Shown here: positions 1 through 7,957 of the stretch, piece after piece
Position numbering within the stretch: the first letter of the stretch is position 1
How the letters are laid out: each line of letters starts with the position of its first letter
DNA from: an uncultured Flavobacteriaceae bacterium
GTDB taxonomy: Bacteria > Bacteroidota > Bacteroidia > Flavobacteriales > Flavobacteriaceae
Assembly (NCBI GenBank): GCA_947493175.1
Contig: CANLQD010000003.1
Coordinates: 806,001-870,000, forward strand
Reading direction: 5' to 3'
Length of the DNA stretch: 64,000 nucleotides
Notes under the pieces: model-generated
Databases searched by the model: none
Told to the model about the DNA's origin: nothing
What the model saw: only the letters and a program-made list of their open reading frames with translations
Program-made: the position numbers and the translations under genes

Positions 1-927
1 GATTTGCCCGTAAATTGGGACGATTTACCTGATACGCTTTCGGCAATGGTAAATCTAATCCTGGAAGATGGTGCAGAGAAAATACGATTTTCCGGTGTCG
101 GTGGTTCTAGTGCGGCCAATCTTTTAGGCCGATTTTGTCACGGAGATGACCGTTTAAACTCCTATACGCAGACTATTACAGACGTAGAAAAACAGATGAA
201 CTCCGAGAGGGTATTAGCCGAAATCGTTCATCTACCTGAAGCGAGGGTGGGCAATATCTTAATGCGTCCATCATTTCGAGAATACGAAATTCCTTATTTA
301 GCAAAATCAGGACTAGAATCTGAAAAGCAAATCCCCGTCCACGACCTGTATCTTTCCATAAGAAACGATCGCATCGTTTTACGTTCCAAAAAACTCGGTA
401 AAGAAGTCGTTCCCTGTTTGACAAATGCGCACAATTTTTCGTTCAATTCACTACCAATTTATCACTTTTTGTGCGATATGCAATCTCAAAACAAACGTGC
501 CGGACTCTATTTTAATTTTGGGTTTTTAGAACATCGCGATTTTTTACCCCGGGTAGAATACGGGAACCTAATTCTTCATGAAGCCAAATGGAAGATTCAG
601 AAAGAGCAGCTACAGCCATTGATAAAAAAAAGCGAAAATCTTACAGAGCTGTCAAAAGAAGTTGATTTATGGCGTCAAGCGCTAAAGCTTCCTCAATATG
701 TCTTGCTCGCGGAAGGGGACAATGAGTTGCTTGTTGATTTAAAGAATATAACTTCGGTTCAAATGTTGTTGGACACTGTAAAAAATAGATCAGAGTTTTT
801 ACTCTCAGAGTTTCTATTCGCCGATGACGGTATCGTAAAGTCTGAAAAAGGACATTATACAAATCAGATAATAGTCTCTTTTTATCATAAGGAAAAGCTG
901 GAATCGCAAAAGAAAAGCCAAAGATGA
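1..927 (+). CDS. Lantibiotic dehydratase (LanB glutamylation part), C-terminal fragment
   Basis: The reading frame is open to the left edge, so the N-terminus lies outside the window; about 308 residues of the C-terminal end are visible. Class I lanthipeptide dehydratases glutamylate Ser/Thr of a precursor peptide with Glu-tRNA and then eliminate glutamate to give Dha/Dhb. The visible part matches the late portion of the glutamylation domain (for example HFLCDMQSQNKRAGLYFNFG and LPRVEYGNLILHEAKWKI). The stop overlaps the start of the next gene (ATGA at 924-927), which encodes the elimination domain, so the two halves of LanB are separate but translationally coupled, as known for pinensin-type clusters of Bacteroidota. 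Family call is from pattern recognition; confidence rests mainly on the neighbour and the precursors downstream. Confidence 0.8.
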   Translation, partial: DLPVNWDDLPDTLSAMVNLILEDGAEKIRFSGVGGSSAANLLGRFCHGDDRLNSYTQTITDVEKQMNSERVLAEIVHLPEARVGNILMRPSFREYEIPYLAKSGLESEKQIPVHDLYLSIRNDRIVLRSKKLGKEVVPCLTNAHNFSFNSLPIYHFLCDMQSQNKRAGLYFNFGFLEHRDFLPRVEYGNLILHEAKWKIQKEQLQPLIKKSENLTELSKEVDLWRQALKLPQYVLLAEGDNELLVDLKNITSVQMLLDTVKNRSEFLLSEFLFADDGIVKSEKGHYTNQIIVSFYHKEKLESQKKSQR

Positions 928-1820
928 AAGAAACAATAAAGCGAAATTTCAGTATTGGTAGCGAATGGTTGTATTATAAAATATATACGGGCCACAAAAC
1001 GGCAGACCTCCTTTTGACGCAGGTTGTCAAACCCATATCGGAAAAATTGATAAAATCGAACCTAATTGACAAATGGTTCTTTATCCGGTATTCAGACCCA
1101 AAACATCACGTTAGATTGCGTTTCCTATGTCCTGACATCCGAAACTTAGGCGCAATCATTTCAACCCTCTACGAACCGCTTAACCAACTGTTAAAAGAAG
1201 ACCTCGTCTGGAAGGTACAACTTGATACGTATCAAAGAGAACTTGAACGGTATGGAAAAAACACGATGGCACTTTCCGAAAGCTTGTTCTATCACGATAG
1301 TGTAGCTACTGTTCAATTCTTAGATTTAATAGAAGGTGACGAAGGAGAACAGCTACGTTGGTTGTTTGGGTTGCGTTCCATAGATCACCTTTTAGACTCT
1401 TTTGAATACACCCTGGAGCAAAAACTATCTCTAATGAACAACCTAAAAACAGGTTTTGGATTGGAGTTTGGCATGTCGCGACCGCTAAAAAAACAATTAG
1501 ACGACAAATATAGGAAAGAGCGAAAAAACATCGAAAGCTTTATGGTATTCACAGAGGAAAGTGACCCTGATTATGAACCCATATTAACGGTCTTGGAGAA
1601 AAAGAAAAGACAGCTTTCCCCCACCATACAATCTATACTTCTTCTTAAAAAAGAAAATCGTCTCTCCTTGGAACTCAACAACTTCATGGGAAGTTATATA
1701 CACATGCTGATGAATCGCTTGTTCAAATCGAAGAACCGCCTCAATGAGATGGTCTGTTATGATTTTTTATATCGATACTATCGAACCACGCTCGCGATTC
1801 GAAAAAAGCATCAAAAATAG
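924..1820 (+). CDS. Thiopeptide-type bacteriocin biosynthesis protein (LanB elimination domain)
   Basis: 298 aa, the usual length of a stand-alone SpaB_C / lantibiotic elimination domain. Its role would be to remove glutamate from glutamylated Ser/Thr of the precursor, leaving dehydroamino acids that react with Cys to form lanthionine. Typical family segments are the N-terminal SEWLYYKIYTG, then WFFIRYSDPKHHVRLRF near residues 49-65 (a hallmark of this domain) and the C-terminal SYIHMLMNRLF. The ATG overlaps the stop of the upstream glutamylation part by 4 bp. The three precursor genes follow on the same strand after a 214-bp AT-rich leader. No LanC cyclase is in the window; it may lie upstream. 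Confidence 0.88.
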   Translation: MKETIKRNFSIGSEWLYYKIYTGHKTADLLLTQVVKPISEKLIKSNLIDKWFFIRYSDPKHHVRLRFLCPDIRNLGAIISTLYEPLNQLLKEDLVWKVQLDTYQRELERYGKNTMALSESLFYHDSVATVQFLDLIEGDEGEQLRWLFGLRSIDHLLDSFEYTLEQKLSLMNNLKTGFGLEFGMSRPLKKQLDDKYRKERKNIESFMVFTEESDPDYEPILTVLEKKKRQLSPTIQSILLLKKENRLSLELNNFMGSYIHMLMNRLFKSKNRLNEMVCYDFLYRYYRTTLAIRKKHQK

Positions 1821-2034
1821 TTTGATACCTAGAGCACGTTTTTCACATAGCTGTTTACGAACCACTGCACAGACTTCCAATATGCATTGCTGATAAGAGA
1901 TGGCTTTTCGCTCTTTTATAAATATTTCTTATAATACTTATTAACAAAACAAATGGTTAATCTTTAGCTAAAAGTAGTATTAAAATTAATAATTATTATT
2001 ACTTTTCTTACAGCTAATTAAAAAAACTATAAAC

Positions 2035-2271
2035 ATGAAAAAAGGGAAGACAATTGGGTTGAGTCTCAACAAAAAAACAATTTCCAAGTTTACGGCAAAC
2101 TATCTTTCAGGAGGTTCTTCACAGCACACCAATGATAGCTGTCACTCAGAAATAGCGACAAGCTGTATGTGCACCATGGCACAGGCAGGATGTGGACCAG
2201 CTCCAGGGCCAAGTCCAGGAGGGGGCGGTGGAGGAGACCACACCCAAGGCTCGTGGTGCAAGTGCAAGTAA
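2035..2271 (+). CDS. Class I lanthipeptide precursor 1 (78 aa, Cys- and Gly-rich core)
   Basis: The leader has the LxLxKKTIxxF pattern (IGLSLNKKTISKF) known for Bacteroidota class I lanthipeptides, followed by a double glycine (LSGGSS, residues 26-31). The predicted core of about 49 residues carries six Cys (SC, SCMC, GC, WCKC) and many Ser/Thr, plus a Pro/Gly spacer with six consecutive Gly. It is immediately downstream of the two dehydratase genes. The double Gly fits cleavage by the C39 peptidase domain of the exporter encoded at 5074-7275. The Gly/Pro linker splitting Cys-rich ends is unusual for the class; ring pattern cannot be told from sequence. Confidence 0.85.
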   Translation: MKKGKTIGLSLNKKTISKFTANYLSGGSSQHTNDSCHSEIATSCMCTMAQAGCGPAPGPSPGGGGGGDHTQGSWCKCK

Positions 2272-2277
2272 TCAACT

Positions 2278-2300
2278 AAAGCCGCCCTCTGGGCGGCTTT
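2278..2300 (+). terminator. Intrinsic hairpin after precursor 1
   Basis: A perfect 10-bp stem (AAAGCCGCCC / GGGCGGCTTT) with a 3-nt loop begins 6 bp after the stop of precursor 1. Only a short T run follows, so it may act as a strong terminator or as an mRNA 3' stabiliser that makes precursor 1 more abundant than precursors 2 and 3. Confidence 0.7.
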
Positions 2301-2617
2301 GTTCGTTCCCGTAGTACATTATCTCCATCGCACGAACACGATGGTCTTTCCTTTAAATGGCATTCGCCTTACACTGGTTTTCTATAGGGAGATGGAGATA
2401 GCACGATTCTTGATCTGAGAAAACTTATGGCACGATTTGTTTACAAAAACTAGTGTTTCGCATAGTATATATCTTCTAAAAGTGATTGAATAAACATATG
2501 TTATCATACCGTTAAATACTAAACAAACGTCTTATTATCCTTTCACATTATGTAACTTATAAATTCTTGCATCTATACAATTATCATTATAAAGTAGAAT
2601 TCTTAAAAATGTGAACC

Positions 2618-2794
2618 ATGAGAAAAAGTAAGAAAATCGGTCTTAAGCTTAGAAAAAGAACAATTTCAAATTTCAAAACCATACAGTTGAGAGGTGGTAG
2701 CAGCCATGCGCCTACAACCGTGCCTCACCCCGCTTCCCAAGACCCGTGTAGCGGAAGTGTTGAACAACCAAAAGAATCCAAAAACTGCAAGTGA
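2618..2794 (+). CDS. Class I lanthipeptide precursor 2 (58 aa)
   Basis: A short gene easily missed by length cut-offs. The leader IGLKLRKRTISNF is nearly superposable on precursor 1 (IGLSLNKKTISKF), and the cleavage site reads QLRGGSS (Gly26-Gly27). The core of about 31 residues has only two Cys (DPCSGS and the C-terminal NCK) and several Ser/Thr, so at most two thioether rings are possible. It has its own 346-bp upstream gap and follows the hairpin at 2278-2300, suggesting a separate promoter. Translated by hand: ATG at 2618, TGA at 2792-2794. Confidence 0.82.
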   Translation: MRKSKKIGLKLRKRTISNFKTIQLRGGSSHAPTTVPHPASQDPCSGSVEQPKESKNCK

Positions 2795-2809
2795 ACTAGT
2801 GAAACTAGT

Positions 2810-2845
2810 GTATATGTGCCTTAACGGTTAAGGCATGTGCATACG
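2810..2845. repeat. Imperfect inverted repeat after precursor 2
   Basis: The stretch reads TGCCTTAAC then GGTTAAGGCA, flanked by GTATATG and TGCATAC, so it can form a hairpin about 16 bp after the stop of precursor 2. There is no T run, so it is at best a weak terminator or RNA end stabiliser. Just before it, AACTAGTG is repeated in tandem (around 2793-2810). Confidence 0.4.
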
Positions 2846-3028
2846 TTTCCGGTTAATGGAGATGTTGGTCTCAGGTTTTTTGGGAAACCCTTTTTAAAAG
2901 TTGACTGTCGTTAGTTAAATATGTTGCTTAACGGAAGTTATGGGAAAGAAATTTTCTCTAGTAATTTTTTTCAATCATTGATTCAACATACAGTTCGTGA
3001 AAAAGCTTAGACTGCTTCGATTAGTAAG

Positions 3029-3054
3029 AAAACCGCTATAATAGCGGTTTTTTT
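3029..3054. terminator. Hairpin with T run between precursors 2 and 3
   Basis: AAAACCGCTAT pairs perfectly with ATAGCGGTTTT across one unpaired base, followed by more T. It lies 235 bp downstream of precursor 2 and 330 bp upstream of precursor 3, so it separates the two as transcription units. The stretch 2795-3383 otherwise shows no leader-like or other credible ORF; it is AT-rich, and near 3090 there is a small ATGCAT TATGCAT repeat. Confidence 0.65.
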
Positions 3055-3383
3055 ATACCTGATAAAAACTTTTACCTTTCTAAAATGCATTATGCATAGC
3101 TAATCCTCCTTCAAAGATTCTCTTTTAACACTTACTAATTAGCCTGAGTGGATTTACATATTCTGGAACAAATCACAAAAACCAGATCATTCTACTTTTA
3201 GCCCTACACATACTCAATACACTTCTACCACCTATCCCTTCAACTAAATAGTGAACAAAACATAATGAGAACTAATATTCAACACTTTTCATTTATCAAA
3301 GATTAATAATTTTAACAATAATTTTTATACAAAAAAGTGTAGTATCTATATATTTACTATGTAATCCTATAAAATTTCTAATC

Positions 3384-3557
3384 ATGAAAAAAAGAAAAAG
3401 ATTAAGCCTTTTATTGAACAAAAAAACCATTTCCAACCTAAACTCTAAAAGCCTTGAAGATATAAATGGTGGTTCCGTCCCTCGTACTACCCAAATTTGG
3501 AATACCTGTATTGCGGGTTGCCAAGCACCAGGTGATACTAGGGATTGTGCTGATTAA
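3384..3557 (+). CDS. Class I lanthipeptide precursor 3 (57 aa)
   Basis: Hand translation from ATG 3384 to TAA 3555-3557. The leader (LSLLLNKKTISNLNSKSL) again carries the LxLxKKTIxxL pattern and ends in DINGGSV, with Gly29-Gly30 as the cleavage site. The core of about 27 residues has three Cys (NTCIAGC and RDC) and Ser/Thr upstream of each, compatible with up to three rings. The core is unrelated in sequence to precursors 1 and 2 while the leader is conserved, as expected when one enzyme set modifies diverse products. It converges with the exporter operon (minus strand, 3748-7275). Confidence 0.83.
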   Translation: MKKRKRLSLLLNKKTISNLNSKSLEDINGGSVPRTTQIWNTCIAGCQAPGDTRDCAD

Positions 3558-3747
3558 TAGGGTCTTTTTTTAAACATCGTGGTAAGATGTTGAACTGATA
3601 AAAACCTTTCTCAATCCGTTAGTCTCAAATTCGATAAAAGCCATTAGGTTTGTATTTTGTAAATCAGCATAACTACAAAGCTATCGTACTACTATTTGTT
3701 TCTAACTCCGTATTAATCGAATTGTTCTACTTCTTACCACATTTTCT

Positions 3748-5070
3748 TTATTGCCTATCAAAAACTTTTCGCAGTTGATAAAAAACACGCTGAAGAATGG
3801 TCAACTCCTCGGTAACGATTTCTGCGGTTCCTTGCATCTCTTGTTTAAAGTCGATTTGCTTTCCAAAGGAAGTGGTAAGACTATCAAGTTCAACAAACAA
3901 CGTGTACAAGGCCTCTTCGCCCTGTTTGGGGACCTCGGATATGGATTTTATTTCACCAGTTAGACTTCCCCACTCTTCAAAAGGATAATTCGCCAATTTG
4001 ATGATTACGGTCTGACCTACTTTGACCTTTCCTGAATTTCGAATCGGCAAGGCCACCCTTCCGACGATACCTTCCAAATCATGGGGCACCACCGTAAAAA
4101 GAGTTTCCCCAATGGTTACATTTTGATATTGATTCCAAATGTCAAAAACGGTTACTTTTCCGGCTATGGGGCTTTTCAACAAGTACTGCTGTTCCCATTG
4201 TAAAAGATCGTTACTCAAGGTCTGATATGCCTTGTCCAATTGCTGTTTATACGTATTTTCAAATTCGGTTCCCTGAATATTGGATTTGGTCAATAAGTTG
4301 TTAAAATTGGCAATGGCTATTTGAGTATTGGACATTGCGGTCAGGAAACCTTCATATTGTTGCTTATCCGCCAAATATTCCCTAGAAGCACTTTCGAATT
4401 CGGCTTGGGAAATTACCCCTTTTTCAAAGAGTTTTTGATTGCGTTCATAACTACTTTTAGAAAGATCCAAATCTTCTTTAAAAATGATCAGTTGTCGCTG
4501 CTGTTTGCTCAAAAACTTTTTTTGTTCCGATAATTGCTTCGCAATCATCGCTGATTCCTTTTCGTTGGGAGAGAGCGCATTGAACAAAATGTAATTCTGA
4601 TACTGCGTCAAAAACTCCCCATACGACAGTTGTATAGAACCGAGATCCAAATAAGGAGGGTATAGCGCTCTAAGTGAATCTAGCGATAGTACGGTTGCCT
4701 TAAAAGTTGTAAGCTTGTCGCGTAGATATAGGACGTCTTTCAGATTGGCCGTATTTTCAATCTCTGCCAGCACCTCTTCTTGCGCAATCTCTTGATTCGC
4801 TTCAACAAAAATATGGGTTAGCCTTCCTGTCATATTAGCCTTTAAATATACCGGAGGGTTCTTACTGGTAATAACGATCTGGGCAGAAATCACATCGTTA
4901 TAACTGATGAGGGCGGCTCCAAGAATTACCATCACCACGATTACAAAAACTACGGAAATACCCGAACGCACGACCCAATTGGGAGCACGACCCAAGATTT
5001 CCTTCACCTGATCGGAACGTTCATCGAGTAAACCAATTTTATGATGTATGTCCTCTTCTTCTTTTTGCAT
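3748..5070 (-). CDS. HlyD-family secretion adaptor (membrane fusion protein)
   Basis: 440 aa with one N-terminal membrane segment (about residues 38-58), a barrel-sandwich half (IVITSKNPPVYLKANMTGRL), a long coiled-coil hairpin (roughly 130-290, rich in Gln/Lys/Glu) and the returning lipoyl half (LLKSPIAGKVTVFD, then GQTVIIKLANYPFEEWGSLTG). This is the layout of adaptor proteins of type I peptide exporters. It starts 3 bp after the stop of the C39 ABC transporter on the same strand, so the two form one operon. By context the pair exports and matures the three lanthipeptide precursors nearby. Confidence 0.92.
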   Translation of the reverse strand: MQKEEEDIHHKIGLLDERSDQVKEILGRAPNWVVRSGISVVFVIVVMVILGAALISYNDVISAQIVITSKNPPVYLKANMTGRLTHIFVEANQEIAQEEVLAEIENTANLKDVLYLRDKLTTFKATVLSLDSLRALYPPYLDLGSIQLSYGEFLTQYQNYILFNALSPNEKESAMIAKQLSEQKKFLSKQQRQLIIFKEDLDLSKSSYERNQKLFEKGVISQAEFESASREYLADKQQYEGFLTAMSNTQIAIANFNNLLTKSNIQGTEFENTYKQQLDKAYQTLSNDLLQWEQQYLLKSPIAGKVTVFDIWNQYQNVTIGETLFTVVPHDLEGIVGRVALPIRNSGKVKVGQTVIIKLANYPFEEWGSLTGEIKSISEVPKQGEEALYTLFVELDSLTTSFGKQIDFKQEMQGTAEIVTEELTILQRVFYQLRKVFDRQ

Positions 5071-5073
5071 ATG

Positions 5074-7275
5074 TTAGTTCCCCAATTCCAATTGATTCTT
5101 CACCAAGGCATAATACATTCCCCTTTTTACGGTCAGCTCCGTATGGTTGCCTATCTCGATGGCCCTTCCCTTATCCAAAACAACTATTTGATCGGCATTC
5201 TTTACGGTACTCAGCCGATGTGCTACGACAACGACTGTTTTTCCTTCGTAAAATCTCTCCAGTTTATTCATAATCTCCTTTTCATTATTGGCATCCAGTG
5301 CACTGGTCGCCTCATCAAAGAATATGTAGTTCGGGTTTTTATAAACCGACCTGGCAATCAAAATACGTTGCTTCTGGCCACCGCTTACATTTGTACCACT
5401 ACTACCAACTTTAGAATTGAAACCAGATGGCAATTGAACAATAAAATCTTCAATGTTGGCAATATCCACAGCGCTTAAAAGGCGCTTCTTGTCAACCACT
5501 CCTTCAGAGTCCGATTCCGTTATATTTCTAACAATGGTGTCGCCAAACAGAAAACCATCTTGCATAACACTTCCACAGTTTTTTCTCCAAAAAGAAACAC
5601 CGAAATTCCTTAATCGGGTATTCCCCACGAGAATTTCTCCCGTTGTAGGCTCGTAGAATCTCAAAAGCAATTTAATCAAGGTCGTTTTCCCGCTACCACT
5701 GGCACCTACAATAGCTGTAACTTTTCCTTCAGGAATGGTAAAGTTTAAATCATCCAATACCAAGGGGGAGCCTTTTCCACCATAGCGAAAGCTAAGATTC
5801 TTTAACTGTAGACTTTTGGTTTCGGGCAACTCTTTTACCATATCTTCATCGGAAAGCTCTTCGTCCTGTTTTGAGTGAATCTCGGCCAAGCGTTCCAAGC
5901 TTATCTTTGCATCCTGTCCCGTTTGAATAAAAGTGATAAAGTTGTTAATAGGAAGGTTCAACTGGCCTATGATGTATTGTACCGATAACATCATACCCAA
6001 AGTGAGACTACCATCGATTACCGATTTGGCAGCGATAAAGGTGATCAAGATATTCTTAAGTTCATTAAAAAATTGCCCGCCGGTGTTCTGTGTTTGCGAA
6101 AGCGCCAAACTTTTGATGGACACCTTGAACAGTTTTACCTGTATTGCCTCCCATTCCCATCTTCTTCTTCGCTCGGAGCCGTTGAGCTTTATTTCTTGCA
6201 TCCCGGAAATAAGCTGATAGATGCTACTTTGGTTATCCGCTGCTTGGTCAAAGCGTTTGTAATCCAACTCTTCTCTCTTTTTAAGAAAAAGAAGTGTCCA
6301 ACCGATATAAATAAAAGACCCGATAAAGAATGTCGCAAAGATTCCCCAGTCGTAATACGCTAGAACAATACCGAATATCACTAGGTTAAAAGCAGAGAAA
6401 AGCGTGTTCAAGGTGGTACTCGATAAAAAATCCTGTATACGATCATGATCATAGATCCGCTGTATGATATCCCCCGTATTTTTAGAGTCAAAAAAGGAAA
6501 TCGGCAGGCGCATGAGTTTAATGAGAAAGTCAGAGATCAAATTAATGTTGATCCTACTGGTCATATGCAGTAAGATCCATCCTCTTATCAAATCTACCGT
6601 GGTCTGCGAAACGAAGAGCATCAACTGTGCAATTAAAATCAGGTAGATAAAATGGAGGTTTTGGTAGTTGATGCCATAGTCGACAACGGCCTGTGTCAAA
6701 AAAGGGAATATCAGTTGAAGTAGACTTCCTACCAAAAGGCCCAGCATCAATTGGGCTATGTATTTTTTGAAAGGTTTAAAATACCAAAACAAAAACTTGA
6801 AACCATAATCGCTTTTCTCCTCTAGGTCATTTTCATAGAATCTTGGGGTCGGTTCCAATAAAAGCAAATAACCTTCCGAGTCTTCATCAGCGTTTTTCCC
6901 TATCCATCCGTTTAAAAAGTCTTTTTTTGAATACTGTACCAAGCCATGAGCAGGATCCGCAACATAGACGGTATCTTTTTTGATTTCATAGACCACCACA
7001 AAATGCCTTTGGCGCCAATGTGCTATGCAAGGAAAAGGCACCTCTTCGATCATGGTCGTATAGTCCAAGCTTACCGCTAGGGTATGATACCCTATTTCTT
7101 CGGCCGCCTCTGCTATGCCGCCCATCGATACCCCTTCACGGGTAATGTTTGCCTTTCTTCTTAGGAAATCCAAGGAATACGACTTGCCATGGTGCTTGGC
7201 TACCATCCGCAGACAGGTAGGCCCACAATCCATTTGATCCAACTGTTTGTAAAAAGGAAACTTTTTAAAAGGCAT
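5074..7275 (-). CDS. Peptidase C39 domain ABC exporter (lanthipeptide maturation and export)
   Basis: 733 aa from ATG 7275; a longer frame starts at 7305 but MPFKKFPFYKQLDQMDCGPT is the usual beginning of these proteins. Order: C39 cysteine peptidase (catalytic Cys in DQMDCGPTCL near residue 15, His in RHFVVVYE and Asp in VADPAHG about 85-110), six-helix membrane domain (about 155-440), then the ATPase with Walker A GASGSGKTT, signature NVSGGQKQR, Walker B YIFFDEATSALD and H-loop VAHRLST. Such proteins cut leaders after a double Gly while exporting the peptide; the three precursors have GG at the right place. All catalytic residues are present. It lies in an operon with the HlyD adaptor downstream. 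Confidence 0.94.
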   Translation of the reverse strand: MPFKKFPFYKQLDQMDCGPTCLRMVAKHHGKSYSLDFLRRKANITREGVSMGGIAEAAEEIGYHTLAVSLDYTTMIEEVPFPCIAHWRQRHFVVVYEIKKDTVYVADPAHGLVQYSKKDFLNGWIGKNADEDSEGYLLLLEPTPRFYENDLEEKSDYGFKFLFWYFKPFKKYIAQLMLGLLVGSLLQLIFPFLTQAVVDYGINYQNLHFIYLILIAQLMLFVSQTTVDLIRGWILLHMTSRININLISDFLIKLMRLPISFFDSKNTGDIIQRIYDHDRIQDFLSSTTLNTLFSAFNLVIFGIVLAYYDWGIFATFFIGSFIYIGWTLLFLKKREELDYKRFDQAADNQSSIYQLISGMQEIKLNGSERRRRWEWEAIQVKLFKVSIKSLALSQTQNTGGQFFNELKNILITFIAAKSVIDGSLTLGMMLSVQYIIGQLNLPINNFITFIQTGQDAKISLERLAEIHSKQDEELSDEDMVKELPETKSLQLKNLSFRYGGKGSPLVLDDLNFTIPEGKVTAIVGASGSGKTTLIKLLLRFYEPTTGEILVGNTRLRNFGVSFWRKNCGSVMQDGFLFGDTIVRNITESDSEGVVDKKRLLSAVDIANIEDFIVQLPSGFNSKVGSSGTNVSGGQKQRILIARSVYKNPNYIFFDEATSALDANNEKEIMNKLERFYEGKTVVVVAHRLSTVKNADQIVVLDKGRAIEIGNHTELTVKRGMYYALVKNQLELGN

Positions 7276-7305
7276 GGTTAAATATAGGACTATTACCCTA
7301 AACAC

Positions 7306-7957
7306 GACAGTAAAATTATCTCAATAGTTGTTGTTAATCCTCACTTAATGTAACCCATTATACTATTTATATTCAGCATCTAAAAAAGAACCTCTCACTA
7401 AAAGCGGTCTAGTTCTTTTCATATAGTGGACCCGCTCAATTTTCCAGAAATGAAAAAAGACCAAGAAAACCTTACAACCAAACGTAATTACGATTGCTTA
7501 AAACGTCTTTTGTATCCCGTAACCGATGATACTTTCTTATACCAAGAAAACAGAAACATAGCACCTTACTTGCCACCTTTTTTGTAAAAGCCTCTAATTA
7601 CAAAGAAACGGCTTCCAGGAACATTGAAAACCTTCAACAAAAGATCAAAATAGATGCCATTACCTTTTAACCGTATATATCAAAACATCTAGCTGCCATT
7701 TCTTAATATACGATTTGGAATCACACTTTTAGAGCAACGACTAAATTGTAGTCTTTTGTTTTGGTTAACAAAAAACCCAAACAATGGCCTTAGAATTTTA
7801 AGATTTTCTTTAATAAATACGTAATAAATTTTGATAAAAACAGATTAAAACCACTTATAATTAACTAGTTAGGTGCAAATAATCCAATCATTAAAAACAT
7901 TTGCATATTTAACGTATTATTAAGACTTTTGCAGCAGCTAATTCAAATAATTAAAAA
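7306..7957. other. 652-bp gap with possible gene remnant and SusC leader
   Basis: Between the exporter operon and susC there is no convincing intact gene. From 7450 to 7587 a 45-codon plus-strand ORF starts with ATG and contains CLKRLLYPVTDDTFLYQ. After its stop, another frame continues in a coding-like way (TFFVKASNYKETASRNIENL) to TAA at about 7670. The pair could be a frame-broken remnant of one gene, which I cannot identify. The 3' part (7700-7957) is very AT-rich and is the likely promoter and leader of susC; I see no exact TAnnTTTG there. Confidence 0.4.

Noticed and set aside
1821..2034. Searched for a further precursor or a riboswitch in the leader before precursor 1
   Set aside because: No leader-like KKTI motif, no stable stem and no conserved riboswitch pattern could be seen.
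3558..3747. AACATC...GATGTT hairpin after precursor 3
   Set aside because: The stem is only 6 bp and the T run lies before rather than after it, so it is not supported as a terminator.
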